From NCBI GenBank assembly GCA_045531905.1, contig JAZSEY010000018.1:1-64000 (forward strand): a stretch of 64,000 nt of DNA, read 5' to 3'. Below are positions 15,828 through 24,768 of this stretch, piece after piece. Each line of letters opens with the position of its first letter. Position 1 is the first letter of the stretch. This DNA is from RGIG6919 sp045531905 (lineage in GTDB: Bacteria; Bacillota; Clostridia; Lachnospirales; Lachnospiraceae). The translations under genes and the position numbers were made by a program. The notes under the pieces were generated by a model. That model was not told the DNA's origin, ran no database searches, and worked only from the letters and a program-made list of their open reading frames with translations.

Positions 15828-18653
15828 TTACTTATTCAAATACCGCGCCACATATTTTCCAGTATAAGATTGTGGCATCTTAGCTACTTCCTCTGGTGTA
15901 CCCTGTGCAATCACAGTTCCACCGCCATCGCCACCTTCTGGTCCCATATCGATAATGTAATCCGCAGTCTTGATTACGTCTAAGTTGTGCTCAATTACAA
16001 CAACCGTATTGCCACCTTCTGTCAGACGTTGCAAGATATCCACTAATCTGTGCACATCTGCAAAATGCAGACCTGTTGTCGGTTCATCCAAAATATAAAT
16101 GGTCTTTCCTGTACTTCTTCTGGAAAGCTCAGTTGCCAGTTTGATTCGCTGTGCCTCGCCACCGGAAAGCGTTGTAGAAGGCTGACCTAACTTGATATAA
16201 CCCAGACCTACATCTCTTAAGGTCTCAATCTTACGCAAAATGGATGGTACATTTTCAAAGAAAACGCAAGCATCCTCTACGGTCATGTCTAACACATCTG
16301 CAATGGTTTTGTCCTTATACTTTACATCCAAGGTTTCACGGTTGTAACGCTTGCCACCGCAAACCTCACATGGCACATAAATGTCCGGCAAGAAATGCAT
16401 CTCGATTTTCAACATACCATCGCCACGACAAGCTTCACAACGACCACCGGATACATTGAAGCTGAAACGCCCCTTTGTATAACCCATAGTTTTCGCATCC
16501 TTGGTATTCGAAAACAAATCTCGAATCAAATCAAACACTCCGGTGTAAGTAGCCGGATTCGAACGCGGACTTCTACCAATTGGTGACTGGTCGATGGCAA
16601 TCACCTTATCCAACTGTTCCAGCCCTTTAATACCTTTGTGCTTACCGCCCTTTGTTCTGGCGCGATTCAAATCCCTTGCCAAACGCTTATATAAAATCTC
16701 GTTTACAAAGGAACTTTTACCAGAACCGGACACACCGGTAACACAAGTCATAATTCCTAGTGGAACTTCCACATCGATATTCTTCAGGTTATTTTCTTCC
16801 ATACCAAGTACCTTCAGATAGCCGGTAGGCGTTCTTCTCGTCTCCGGTACAGGAATTTGAATTCTACCACTCAGATATGCACCAGTAATAGACTTCTTGC
16901 AGGCCATAATCTGTTTTGCTGTACCCTGTGCAATAATCTCTCCACCATGGTCACCAGCTCCCGGACCAACATCAATAATATGGTCAGCAGCTAGCATAGT
17001 GTCTTCATCGTGTTCAACTACTAAAAGGGTATTACCCAAATCACGTAGTCTCTTTAGGGCTGCGATTAACTTATCATTGTCTCGTTGATGCAAACCAATA
17101 CTTGGCTCATCCAAAATGTAAGCCACACCAACCAAACCGGAACCAATCTGTGTTGCCAAACGAATACGTTGAGCCTCACCACCGGAAAGTGTTCCTGTGG
17201 CTCTGCTAAGAGCCAGATAATCAAGACCAACATCCCGAAGGAAACTTAATCTTGCTTTGATTTCTTTTAAAATCTGGTCACCGATCAAATGTTGTCTCTC
17301 GGTAAGCTCCATGGTGTTCAGATAATCCAATATCTTTACTACCGACATATCTACCATGCGGGCAATATTTTTATCTCCTACCGTAACAGCCAAAGAAGTC
17401 TCTTTTAATCTGTCACCATGACAGTCATCACAAGGCGTAATCGTCATGTAACTTTCATATTCCTGTTTCACACTCTCAGAGGACTCTCGATAACGTCTCT
17501 GCACATTGTGCACTAAGCCCTCAAAGGCAACATCATACACGCCTTCACCACGCTGACCCTTGTAATGCACCTTTACCTCTACGCCATTGGTTCCATAGAG
17601 AATAATGTCACGCTCTTTATCCGTATACTGCTCAAAAGGTTTGTAAAGATCTATGTCAAACTTCTCAGCCACCGCATCCAAAACGCATCTGCTATAACTC
17701 TTCTTATCCGTACAGGACTGCCAGCCTAGTACAGAAATCGCACCTTCATCAATAGAAAGACTTGGATCCGGAATCATCAAATCAACATCAAACTCCATCT
17801 TAAAGCCCAAACCATGACAAACAGGACAGGCACCAAAAGGATTGTTAAATGAAAAACTACGCGGCTCGATCTCATCAATGCTAATACCACAATCTGGACA
17901 AGAAAAGCTATCACTAAACTTCACTGGTTCGCCATCAATTACATCCACGGTCATCAAACCATCTGCCAAATGCAATACATTCTCAATGGACTCTGCAAGA
18001 CGCTTGCGAATAGATGGTTTTACAACCAGACGGTCTACCACAATATCGATGTTATGCTTGATGTTCTTATCCAGTGTAATCTCTTCACTCAAATCATACA
18101 TACTACCATCAATCATAGCACGGACATATCCACTCTTTTTCGCTCCAGCCAGTAATTTTTCATGGCGACCTTTTTTACCTCTTACTACGGGTGCCAACAA
18201 CTGAATCTTGGTCCCCTCTTCCATTTCCAAAATGGTATCTACCATCTGGTCTACGGTCTGACGCACAATTTCCTTTCCACACTTTGGACAGTGTGGAATA
18301 CCAATTCTTGCATACAACAATCGAAAATAATCATAAATCTCTGTTACCGTACCTACAGTAGAACGAGGATTACGATTGGTTGATTTTTGGTCAATGGAGA
18401 TGGCAGGGGATAATCCCTCAATCTTATCTACGTCTGGTTTCTCTGCCTGTCCCAAAAACTGTCTTGCATAGGAAGACAATGATTCCATGTACCTTCTCTG
18501 TCCTTCTGCATATACCGTATCGAAAGCCAAAGAAGACTTACCAGAACCGGAAATACCTGTCATAACTACCATTTGATTTCTCGGAATCTTCACATCAACA
18601 CTTTTTAAATTGTGAACCCTTGCACCCTCTATTGTAATATATTCTTTCTTCAT
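15828..18653 (-). CDS. uvrA: excinuclease ABC subunit A
   Basis: The damage-sensing ATPase of nucleotide excision repair; 941 residues, normal length. It has two ABC ATPase modules, each with Walker A (GISGSGKSS near the N-terminus, GVSGSGKSS about 640), signature (LSGGEAQRI twice) and Walker B. Zinc-finger cysteine pairs are CPKCG, CPDCG / CPVCHG and the CEACRGDG / CEVCGGKR set. It is the last gene of lepB-uvrB-uvrA, 11 bases after uvrB, under the SOS-type promoter upstream of lepB. Confidence 0.98.
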   Translation of the reverse strand: MKKEYITIEGARVHNLKSVDVKIPRNQMVVMTGISGSGKSSLAFDTVYAEGQRRYMESLSSYARQFLGQAEKPDVDKIEGLSPAISIDQKSTNRNPRSTVGTVTEIYDYFRLLYARIGIPHCPKCGKEIVRQTVDQMVDTILEMEEGTKIQLLAPVVRGKKGRHEKLLAGAKKSGYVRAMIDGSMYDLSEEITLDKNIKHNIDIVVDRLVVKPSIRKRLAESIENVLHLADGLMTVDVIDGEPVKFSDSFSCPDCGISIDEIEPRSFSFNNPFGACPVCHGLGFKMEFDVDLMIPDPSLSIDEGAISVLGWQSCTDKKSYSRCVLDAVAEKFDIDLYKPFEQYTDKERDIILYGTNGVEVKVHYKGQRGEGVYDVAFEGLVHNVQRRYRESSESVKQEYESYMTITPCDDCHGDRLKETSLAVTVGDKNIARMVDMSVVKILDYLNTMELTERQHLIGDQILKEIKARLSFLRDVGLDYLALSRATGTLSGGEAQRIRLATQIGSGLVGVAYILDEPSIGLHQRDNDKLIAALKRLRDLGNTLLVVEHDEDTMLAADHIIDVGPGAGDHGGEIIAQGTAKQIMACKKSITGAYLSGRIQIPVPETRRTPTGYLKVLGMEENNLKNIDVEVPLGIMTCVTGVSGSGKSSFVNEILYKRLARDLNRARTKGGKHKGIKGLEQLDKVIAIDQSPIGRSPRSNPATYTGVFDLIRDLFSNTKDAKTMGYTKGRFSFNVSGGRCEACRGDGMLKIEMHFLPDIYVPCEVCGGKRYNRETLDVKYKDKTIADVLDMTVEDACVFFENVPSILRKIETLRDVGLGYIKLGQPSTTLSGGEAQRIKLATELSRRSTGKTIYILDEPTTGLHFADVHRLVDILQRLTEGGNTVVVIEHNLDVIKTADYIIDMGPEGGDGGGTVIAQGTPEEVAKMPQSYTGKYVARYLNK

Positions 18654-18664
18654 GACATACTCCT

Positions 18665-20671
18665 CTATAGGTCATAATCTCGCAGTGCCGCTTTAAAAAG
18701 CTTCAACTCATCACGAAGCTCTGCCGCCCGCTCAAAGTTCAACGCTGCAGCTGCCTCATTCATACGCTTTTGTAATTTAGCAATGGCAGCATTCAATTCT
18801 TTCTCATTCATGGACTCCATATCCTTATCAAAAAGACCATTCTTCTCTGTCGGCTCATCCTCTGCTCCCACTTGAATTAAGTCTCTGACTTCTTTCACAA
18901 TAGTCTGCGGAGTAATGCCGTGCTCTTCATTATATGCTTCCTGTATTCGTCTTCTACGATTGGTTTCTTCGATGGCATACTTCATAGACCCTGTCATGTT
19001 GTCAGCGTACATAATAACATGACCGTCAACATTTCTTGCAGCACGTCCGATAGTCTGTACCAGAGAGGTCTCTGAACGTAAAAAACCTTCCTTGTCTGCA
19101 TCTAATATCGCCACCAACGTAATCTCCGGAATGTCTAATCCCTCTCGGAGCAAATTGATACCCACGATGACATCAAAAATATCCATTCGTAAATCTCTTA
19201 CAATCTCTACTCGTTCCAATGTGTCGATATCTGAATGTAAGTACTTTACGCGAATACCCACTTGCTGCATGTAGGCTGTCAAATCCTCCGCCATACGCTT
19301 GGTAAGTGTTGTAACCAACACCTTATGCTTCTTCTCAATCTCCTTATTAATCTCGGAAATCAAGTCATCTACCTGTCCCTCTACCGGTCTCACTTCCACC
19401 GGAGGATCTAGTAATCCTGTAGGACGAATTACCTGCTCCACACGAAGCAATTCATGCTCCTCTTCATACACCGATGGTGTGGCAGATACAAATAGCATTT
19501 GGTCAATCTTGCTCTCAAATTCCTGAAAATTGAGAGGTCTGTTATCCAAAGCCGATGGGAGGCGGAAACCATAATCCACCAGCGTTGTCTTACGGGAGCG
19601 GTCACCGGCATACATACCACGAATCTGTGGCACTGTAATATGTGACTCATCAATCATAATCAAGAAATCATCCTTAAAGAAATCAATTAAGGTATTCGGA
19701 GTCTCGCCCGGTTGCTTTCCTGCCATGGGGCGGGAATAATTCTCGATACCGGAACAAAAACCTGTCTCACGAAGCATCTCAATATCAAACCGTGTTCTCT
19801 CGGAAATGCGCTGCGCTTCCAGCAGTTTGTCATTCTCCTTAAAATAAGCAACCTGCTGTTCCAATTCCACCTCAATCTCTTCTATGGCACGCTTCATCTG
19901 ATCCTGCGGAATCACATAGTGAGAAGCAGGAAATACAAAAGTAAACTGAATAGATCGTTTTACTTCTCCGGTTAACGGATCAAACTCTGATATTCTGTCT
20001 ATCTCATCACCAAAAAACTCCACACGAATGGCATCTTCAAAAGTAGATACTGGCAGGATATCCAACACATCACCTTTCGCACGGAAACTTCCTCGTTTGA
20101 AATCCATATCGCCTCTGGTATATTGCATATCTACTAGTTGTGCAATGACCTCATCTCTATCTTTCTGGGCACCAACACGAAGCGTTAACATCATTTCCTC
20201 GTAACTCTCCGGGTCACCAATACCATAAATGCAGGAAACCGAGGACACAACGATAACGTCTTTTCTCTCAATCAACGCAGCAGTCGCACTGTGTCTCAAC
20301 TTATCTATCTCATCATTAATTGAGGAATCTTTCTCAATATAAGTGTCTGTAGACGGTACATATGCCTCTGGCTGATAATAATCGTAGTAAGACACAAAAT
20401 ATTCCACCGCATTTTCCGGAAAAAATGCTTTAAACTCACTATACAGCTGCGCCGCCAAGGTCTTATTATGAGCAATGATTAAAGTAGGCTTATTCATCTT
20501 AGCTATGACATTCGCCATAGTAAAGGTCTTACCAGAACCAGTAACACCCAACAAGGTCTGAAACTGATTACCTTCTTGAAAGCCTTTGACCAAAGCGTCT
20601 ATCGCCTGTGGCTGGTCACCGGTAGGCTGATAATCGGAATGCAATTTGAAAATAGCTTCGTCATTTTTCAT
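18665..20671 (-). CDS. uvrB: excinuclease ABC subunit B
   Basis: A helicase-like protein that receives damage from UvrA and recruits UvrC; 668 residues. Walker A GVTGSGKTFT is at about residue 42. The beta-hairpin that threads DNA is visible as YYDYYQPEAYVPSTDTYIEKD. The DEAD-type box is IMIDESH, helicase motif VI is QTIGRAARN, and the C-terminal UVR domain (FERAAELRDELK) binds UvrC. It begins 17 bases after lepB ends. Confidence 0.98.
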   Translation of the reverse strand: MKNDEAIFKLHSDYQPTGDQPQAIDALVKGFQEGNQFQTLLGVTGSGKTFTMANVIAKMNKPTLIIAHNKTLAAQLYSEFKAFFPENAVEYFVSYYDYYQPEAYVPSTDTYIEKDSSINDEIDKLRHSATAALIERKDVIVVSSVSCIYGIGDPESYEEMMLTLRVGAQKDRDEVIAQLVDMQYTRGDMDFKRGSFRAKGDVLDILPVSTFEDAIRVEFFGDEIDRISEFDPLTGEVKRSIQFTFVFPASHYVIPQDQMKRAIEEIEVELEQQVAYFKENDKLLEAQRISERTRFDIEMLRETGFCSGIENYSRPMAGKQPGETPNTLIDFFKDDFLIMIDESHITVPQIRGMYAGDRSRKTTLVDYGFRLPSALDNRPLNFQEFESKIDQMLFVSATPSVYEEEHELLRVEQVIRPTGLLDPPVEVRPVEGQVDDLISEINKEIEKKHKVLVTTLTKRMAEDLTAYMQQVGIRVKYLHSDIDTLERVEIVRDLRMDIFDVIVGINLLREGLDIPEITLVAILDADKEGFLRSETSLVQTIGRAARNVDGHVIMYADNMTGSMKYAIEETNRRRRIQEAYNEEHGITPQTIVKEVRDLIQVGAEDEPTEKNGLFDKDMESMNEKELNAAIAKLQKRMNEAAAALNFERAAELRDELKLFKAALRDYDL

Positions 20672-20688
20672 AAAGACACCTCAACTCC

Positions 20689-21285
20689 CTACTCCACCTT
20701 CTGAAATGGGAACATCTGAAATATCACTCTTCCCTGAATCTGAGACAATTTTACATTGCCCACCTCTTCATAACGGGAATCCAGGCTTTCCGCACGATTA
20801 TCTCCCATCACGAAATACTCGTCTTCACCAAGCACAACTTCATCCTCAGCCCGACCATAATCATACATCGGCGAATCGCCGTACACATCCTCTTCAAGCA
20901 ATTCCCCATTAATATAGACTGCACCATCCTTAATCTGTAAGGTCTCGCCCGGCATACCAATAATACGCTTGATATACAACACGCTATCATCCTCGTGTGG
21001 CTTCAACACCACAATGTCAAAACGCTCCAACCCCTGATAATAACGACTTACCTTCTCAATCATCAGGCGCTCACCATCATACAACGTCTCATTCATGGAT
21101 TCACCCTGCACAAGCACCGGCTGTGCAATAAAATGCACAATTAACAGTGCACAAATAACAGAAACAAGAATGGCAATTCCATCCCCCTTTGTCATTTTAA
21201 AAATGCTCCAAAAACGCTTTTTCTTGGATGGTTCATGCTCCACTTCCATATTCTCCAAATCATTCTCTAATCTATTCTCGTCCAT
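20689..21285 (-). CDS. lepB: type I signal peptidase
   Basis: Removes signal peptides from exported proteins at the outer face of the membrane. 198 residues, with an N-terminal cytoplasmic acidic and Lys stretch, one membrane segment (about 35-58), the catalytic Ser in QGESMNETL and the catalytic Lys in VLYIKRIIGMPG, then box E GDNRAESLDSR. It is the first gene of an operon with uvrB and uvrA, an uncommon placement that puts a secretion enzyme behind an SOS box. Confidence 0.95.
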   Translation of the reverse strand: MDENRLENDLENMEVEHEPSKKKRFWSIFKMTKGDGIAILVSVICALLIVHFIAQPVLVQGESMNETLYDGERLMIEKVSRYYQGLERFDIVVLKPHEDDSVLYIKRIIGMPGETLQIKDGAVYINGELLEEDVYGDSPMYDYGRAEDEVVLGEDEYFVMGDNRAESLDSRYEEVGNVKLSQIQGRVIFQMFPFQKVE

Positions 21286-21329
21286 CTATAACTCTCCTTA
21301 TTTAAATACATTTCATTTTAAGCATACCC

Positions 21330-21369
21330 ATTATAGCACACTCTAACCACCATTGCAAACAAATGTTCG
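21330..21369 (-). promoter_or_regulatory. promoter of lepB-uvrB-uvrA overlapped by a LexA/SOS box
   Basis: On the minus strand TTGCAA (21353-21358), 17 bases and TATAAT (21330-21335, preceded by TGC) form a strong promoter. CGAACATTTGTTTG (21356-21369) matches the Gram-positive LexA operator CGAACRNRYGTTYG at 13 of 14 positions and covers the -35 edge. Repression by LexA until DNA damage is the expected consequence. Confidence 0.75.
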
Positions 21370-21428
21370 TTTTTTTGTGTTGTTAAACTTGCTATTAAAT
21401 CCAATCCAATTTTATGATTTTTCTTCTA

Positions 21429-21458
21429 TTGACAATGGCTTTTGCTATATTATATACT
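21429..21458 (+). promoter_or_regulatory. promoter of pckA
   Basis: TTGACA at 21429-21434 and a TATA-rich -10, either TATATA at 16 bases or TATACT at 18 bases. GGAGG precedes the start codon. Confidence 0.6.
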
Positions 21459-21500
21459 TATTGTGGTTAACTTTTAAAACAAAACATAGGAGGATATAAA

Positions 21501-23189
21501 ATGGCAACAAAAGCAAATTACAAACTCGAAGAAATCGGCAAAGGTAAAGTTGGTTTTTCTAAGACCCGTTCTATTATCGAAGCTGCTTTCTACGGCAACA
21601 ACGTAGTGAAGGTTAACACTTTAAAGGAAGCTTACAACCTCGCTAAGAACTCACCTGGTACTATCGTAACCGATATGCCTGTATACAGAGGAGAGGAGTT
21701 CGGTTTAGACGCAGACGCTAAGGTATTATTATTCAACGATGGCGCTGTTACCGGACGTTACGCTGCTGCTCGTCGTATTAAGGGTGAGCCTGGCGTTGAT
21801 GACGCTAAGTTAGATAAAGTAGTTATGGATGCTGTATACAAGACTCGTTGGGAGACTTTATACCATGCAACATGTTACGTTGGTCTTGATCCTGAATTCA
21901 TGGTTAAGGCACACTTATTAATTCCAGAAGGTGAAGAGAACTTACTTTACAACTGGATGTTAAACTTCCAGTACATGTCAGATGAGTACGTAAAGATGTA
22001 CAAGAACTCTAAGGCTGTTGGTGATGGCAAAGAGGCTGACATCTACATTTTCTCTGATCCACAGTGGGCACCAACAGAGAGCCCAGACGTTGATTACAGC
22101 TGCTTAAGCGATCCACTTACACTTTGCTACTTCGATACAGAGCAGAACTGTGCTGCTATCCTTGGTATGAAGTACTTCGGTGAGCACAAGAAGGGTACAT
22201 TAACAATGGCTTGGGCTATTGCTAACCGTAACGGTTATGCTTCTTGTCACGGTGGACAGAAGGAGTACACACTTGCTGATGGTTCTAAGTTCGTTGCTTC
22301 TGTATACGGTCTTTCAGGATCAGGTAAGTCTACACTTACACATGCAAAGCATGATGGCAAGTATGAGATTAAGGTTCTTCATGATGATGCTTTCATTATC
22401 AACACAGATACATGTGCATCTATCGCATTAGAGCCAACATACTTCGATAAGACATCTGACTACCCAACAGGTTGTCCAGACAATCAGTATTTATTATCAT
22501 GCCAGAACTGTTCAGCTACTATGGACGAGGATGGTAAGATTCAGTTAGTAACTGAGGATATTAGAAATGGTAACGGTCGTGCTATTAAGTCTAAGTTATG
22601 GTCACCAAACCGTGTAGATAAGATTGACGCTCCTGTTAACGCTATCTTCTGGGTTATGAAGGATCCTACAATTCCACCAGTAGTTAAGTTAAAGGGTGCT
22701 GCTCTTGCATCAGTTATGGGTGCTACATTAGCTACAAAGACATCTACAGCAGAGCGTGTTGCTGCAGGTACAGATATGATCGCACTTCGTATCGTTCCTT
22801 ACGCTAACCCATTCAGAACATACCCATTAGTTAACGACTATGAGAAGTTCAAGAAGTTAGTTGAGGAGAAGAACGTAGATTGCTACATCATCAACACTGG
22901 TGATTTCATGGGCAAGAAGGTTCAGCCAAAGGATACATTAGGTATCTTAGAGGCAATTGTTGAAGGAAAGGCAAGCTTTGCACAGTGGGGTCCATTCGAG
23001 GATATCGAGATTATGGATTGGGCTGACTTCAACGTAGATTTGAACGATGCAGATTACAAGGCTCAGTTAAAGAGCGCTATGCAGAACCGTGTAGACGCTG
23101 TTAAGGGCTTTGCAGAGAAGAAGTCTGGTTACGACAAGCTTCCAGATGAAGCACTTGCTGCAGTTCAGAAGTTAGTAGACGTATTATAA
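21501..23189 (+). CDS. pckA: phosphoenolpyruvate carboxykinase, ATP type
   Basis: Interconverts oxaloacetate plus ATP with PEP, CO2 and ADP. In fermenting gut Clostridia it commonly runs toward oxaloacetate. 562 residues. The P-loop is YGLSGSGKSTLTH (about residue 271), followed by the kinase-2 acidic cluster HDDAF and the PCK metal and substrate region (NRNGYASCHGG). Codon choice is strongly biased compared with the neighbours, as expected for an abundant enzyme. Monocistronic: own promoter and terminator. Confidence 0.95.
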   Translation: MATKANYKLEEIGKGKVGFSKTRSIIEAAFYGNNVVKVNTLKEAYNLAKNSPGTIVTDMPVYRGEEFGLDADAKVLLFNDGAVTGRYAAARRIKGEPGVDDAKLDKVVMDAVYKTRWETLYHATCYVGLDPEFMVKAHLLIPEGEENLLYNWMLNFQYMSDEYVKMYKNSKAVGDGKEADIYIFSDPQWAPTESPDVDYSCLSDPLTLCYFDTEQNCAAILGMKYFGEHKKGTLTMAWAIANRNGYASCHGGQKEYTLADGSKFVASVYGLSGSGKSTLTHAKHDGKYEIKVLHDDAFIINTDTCASIALEPTYFDKTSDYPTGCPDNQYLLSCQNCSATMDEDGKIQLVTEDIRNGNGRAIKSKLWSPNRVDKIDAPVNAIFWVMKDPTIPPVVKLKGAALASVMGATLATKTSTAERVAAGTDMIALRIVPYANPFRTYPLVNDYEKFKKLVEEKNVDCYIINTGDFMGKKVQPKDTLGILEAIVEGKASFAQWGPFEDIEIMDWADFNVDLNDADYKAQLKSAMQNRVDAVKGFAEKKSGYDKLPDEALAAVQKLVDVL

Positions 23190-23194
23190 TAAAC

Positions 23195-23225
23195 AAGGGG
23201 TCATCGCAAGATGGCCTCTTTTATT
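23195..23225 (+). terminator. pckA terminator
   Basis: AAGGGGTCATC and GATGGCCTCTT form a stem closed by a GCAA tetraloop, followed by TTTATTATT. Confidence 0.85.
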
Positions 23226-23236
23226 ATTATCAATTT

Positions 23237-23395
23237 CACACAGTTTGCACAAAACTGGATTACAAGTGTTTCGGTGTGTCGTTTGCACTCCCAAAATGCG
23301 TAACAGTACATAATGCCGTAAACTACACGGCATAAGTGCTGACGCATTTTGAGGCACGCCTCAATCACTTGTAATCCAGTTTTGCAAATTGTGTA
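23237..23395 (+). repeat. structured hairpin repeat, copy B
   Basis: Outer arms: AAAACTGGATTACAAGTG with CACTTGTAATCCAGTTTT, extended by ACACA / TGTGT. Inner helices: GGTGTG with CACGCC; CAAAATGCGT with ACGCATTTTG; CAGTAC with GTGCTG; ATGCCGT with ACGGCAT. The bulge is AA and the internal loop ATA/AA, as in copy A. Arms are unrelated to those of copy A, while the inner pairs differ by compensated or wobble changes. With copy C it fills the 503-base gap between pckA and pilT. Confidence 0.85.
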
Positions 23396-23458
23396 GACAT
23401 TAAAATATAATAAGTGCCATTTCGCGATACCCCTCGCTAATAATTACGAATAATATAG

Positions 23459-23681
23459 ATTATTGTGGATTATCTGTTTTATACACAAAACTAATAAAAT
23501 AACAGGAGAAACTTTGCTTGAGGCGAGCCTCAAAATACGTCGGCACTTATGGGGCTACCAATCTTGGTAGGCCCATTATGTACCGCTACGTATTTTGGGA
23601 GCAAAAGCATCTCGCCGAAACAATGTTCTCTCCTGTTATTTTGTCTAGACTTTGTGTATAAATAAACTATCTCACAATAAT
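23459..23681 (-). repeat. structured hairpin repeat, copy C (inverted, longest arms)
   Basis: Read on the minus strand it has P2 GGCGAG / CTCGCC, P3 CAAAATACGT / ACGTATTTTG, P4 CGGTAC / GTGCCG, an AG bulge, the ATA/AA internal loop and a longer P5 (ATGGGCCTACCAA with TTGGTAGCCCCAT, one mismatch). Outer arms extend about 60 bases each way, with paired blocks AATAACAGGAGA, TATACACAAA and ATTATTGTG. It ends 10 bases from the pilT stop codon, so it may also end pilT transcription. Confidence 0.83.
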
Positions 23682-23691
23682 CATATATGTT

Positions 23692-24738
23692 TTACATTTG
23701 GCTATTGAACTCTTTCACATTAGAACAATATCTAAGTGCGGTTTCCATAGAGATTCTTCTCTCTCTTACCAGTCGCTTCAAATCTGCATTTAATGTATGC
23801 ATTCCCAACGCACTACCACTCTGGATAGAACCGGTAATCTGATGAGTCTTGCACTCACGAATCTGATTTGCAATCGCTTCGTTATTTACCAATACTTCTG
23901 TAGCAATGGTTCTACCTGAATTATCCTCTAATGGTACTAATACCTGAGTTACAACACCCTTTAATACATTTGCAAGCTGTGTTCTTGCCTGTGCCTGACC
24001 ATGTGGAGGGAATACATCGATAATTCTTTCTACGGTCTGAGCAGCGCTGGTTGTATGTAAGGTTGAAAGCACCAAGTGACCAGTCTCTGCCGCAGTAATC
24101 GCAGCCTTAATTGTCTCGTAATCTCTCATTTCACCTACAAGGATGATATCAGGGTCTTCACGAAGGGCTGAGTGAAGGGCTGTTGCGAAATCTGCTACGT
24201 CCTTGCCAATCTCACGCTGATGAATCATGGATTTCGCATGATAGTATACGTACTCGATTGGATCTTCAATTGTAATAACATGCTTTGGATGCTTCTTGTT
24301 AATATAATCAACCATAGAAGCAAGCGTTGTTGTCTTACCACTACCGGTAGGACCTGTAACCAAAACCAAACCTCTTGGCTCATCTGCCCATTTTCTAACT
24401 GGAATTGGAATCTCCAATTCATCAAAGGTTGGAATCGTGTTGTTCAAAATACGATAAGTAGCGGCGAGATTATTTCTCTGATGATAAATGTTAGCACGAA
24501 GTCTGCTACCATCCGGCATCATGATTGCAAAGTCTAAATCTTCACCACCTAATACTTTTTCTCTCTGTACCTCAGTTAATTTGTCAAGGATTAACTCCTT
24601 GGATTCCTCTGCGGTTGGAACCGGCTCTAACATAACCAACTTACCATTGATACGGACTGCAATCGCTGTACCTACGGTAATATGCACGTCGGAGCACTCT
24701 TTCTCCTTCGCATAACTAATTAACTCCTCAAAATTCAT
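23692..24738 (-). CDS. pilT: type IV pilus retraction ATPase (PilT family)
   Basis: A 348-residue hexameric secretion ATPase that drives pilus disassembly. Motifs in order: Walker A GPTGSGKTTT (about 130), Asp box ITIEDPIEYV, Walker B REDPDIILVGEMRD and the His box AETGHLVLSTLHTT. Length and motif spacing fit PilT better than PilB. No pilin, PilB or PilC gene is near; it is the last gene of the 13-gene signalling operon, 30 bases after the GGDEF gene, which suggests pilus retraction is an output of that operon. Confidence 0.92.
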   Translation of the reverse strand: MNFEELISYAKEKECSDVHITVGTAIAVRINGKLVMLEPVPTAEESKELILDKLTEVQREKVLGGEDLDFAIMMPDGSRLRANIYHQRNNLAATYRILNNTIPTFDELEIPIPVRKWADEPRGLVLVTGPTGSGKTTTLASMVDYINKKHPKHVITIEDPIEYVYYHAKSMIHQREIGKDVADFATALHSALREDPDIILVGEMRDYETIKAAITAAETGHLVLSTLHTTSAAQTVERIIDVFPPHGQAQARTQLANVLKGVVTQVLVPLEDNSGRTIATEVLVNNEAIANQIRECKTHQITGSIQSGSALGMHTLNADLKRLVRERRISMETALRYCSNVKEFNSQM

Positions 24739-24768
24739 AAATTTTTCCCTCCCATATTGTTTTTATTG

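Noticed and set aside
23195..23692. Small RNA gene or CRISPR-like array after pckA
   Set aside because: There are no regularly spaced direct repeats; the signal is explained by the pckA terminator and two inverted-repeat elements.
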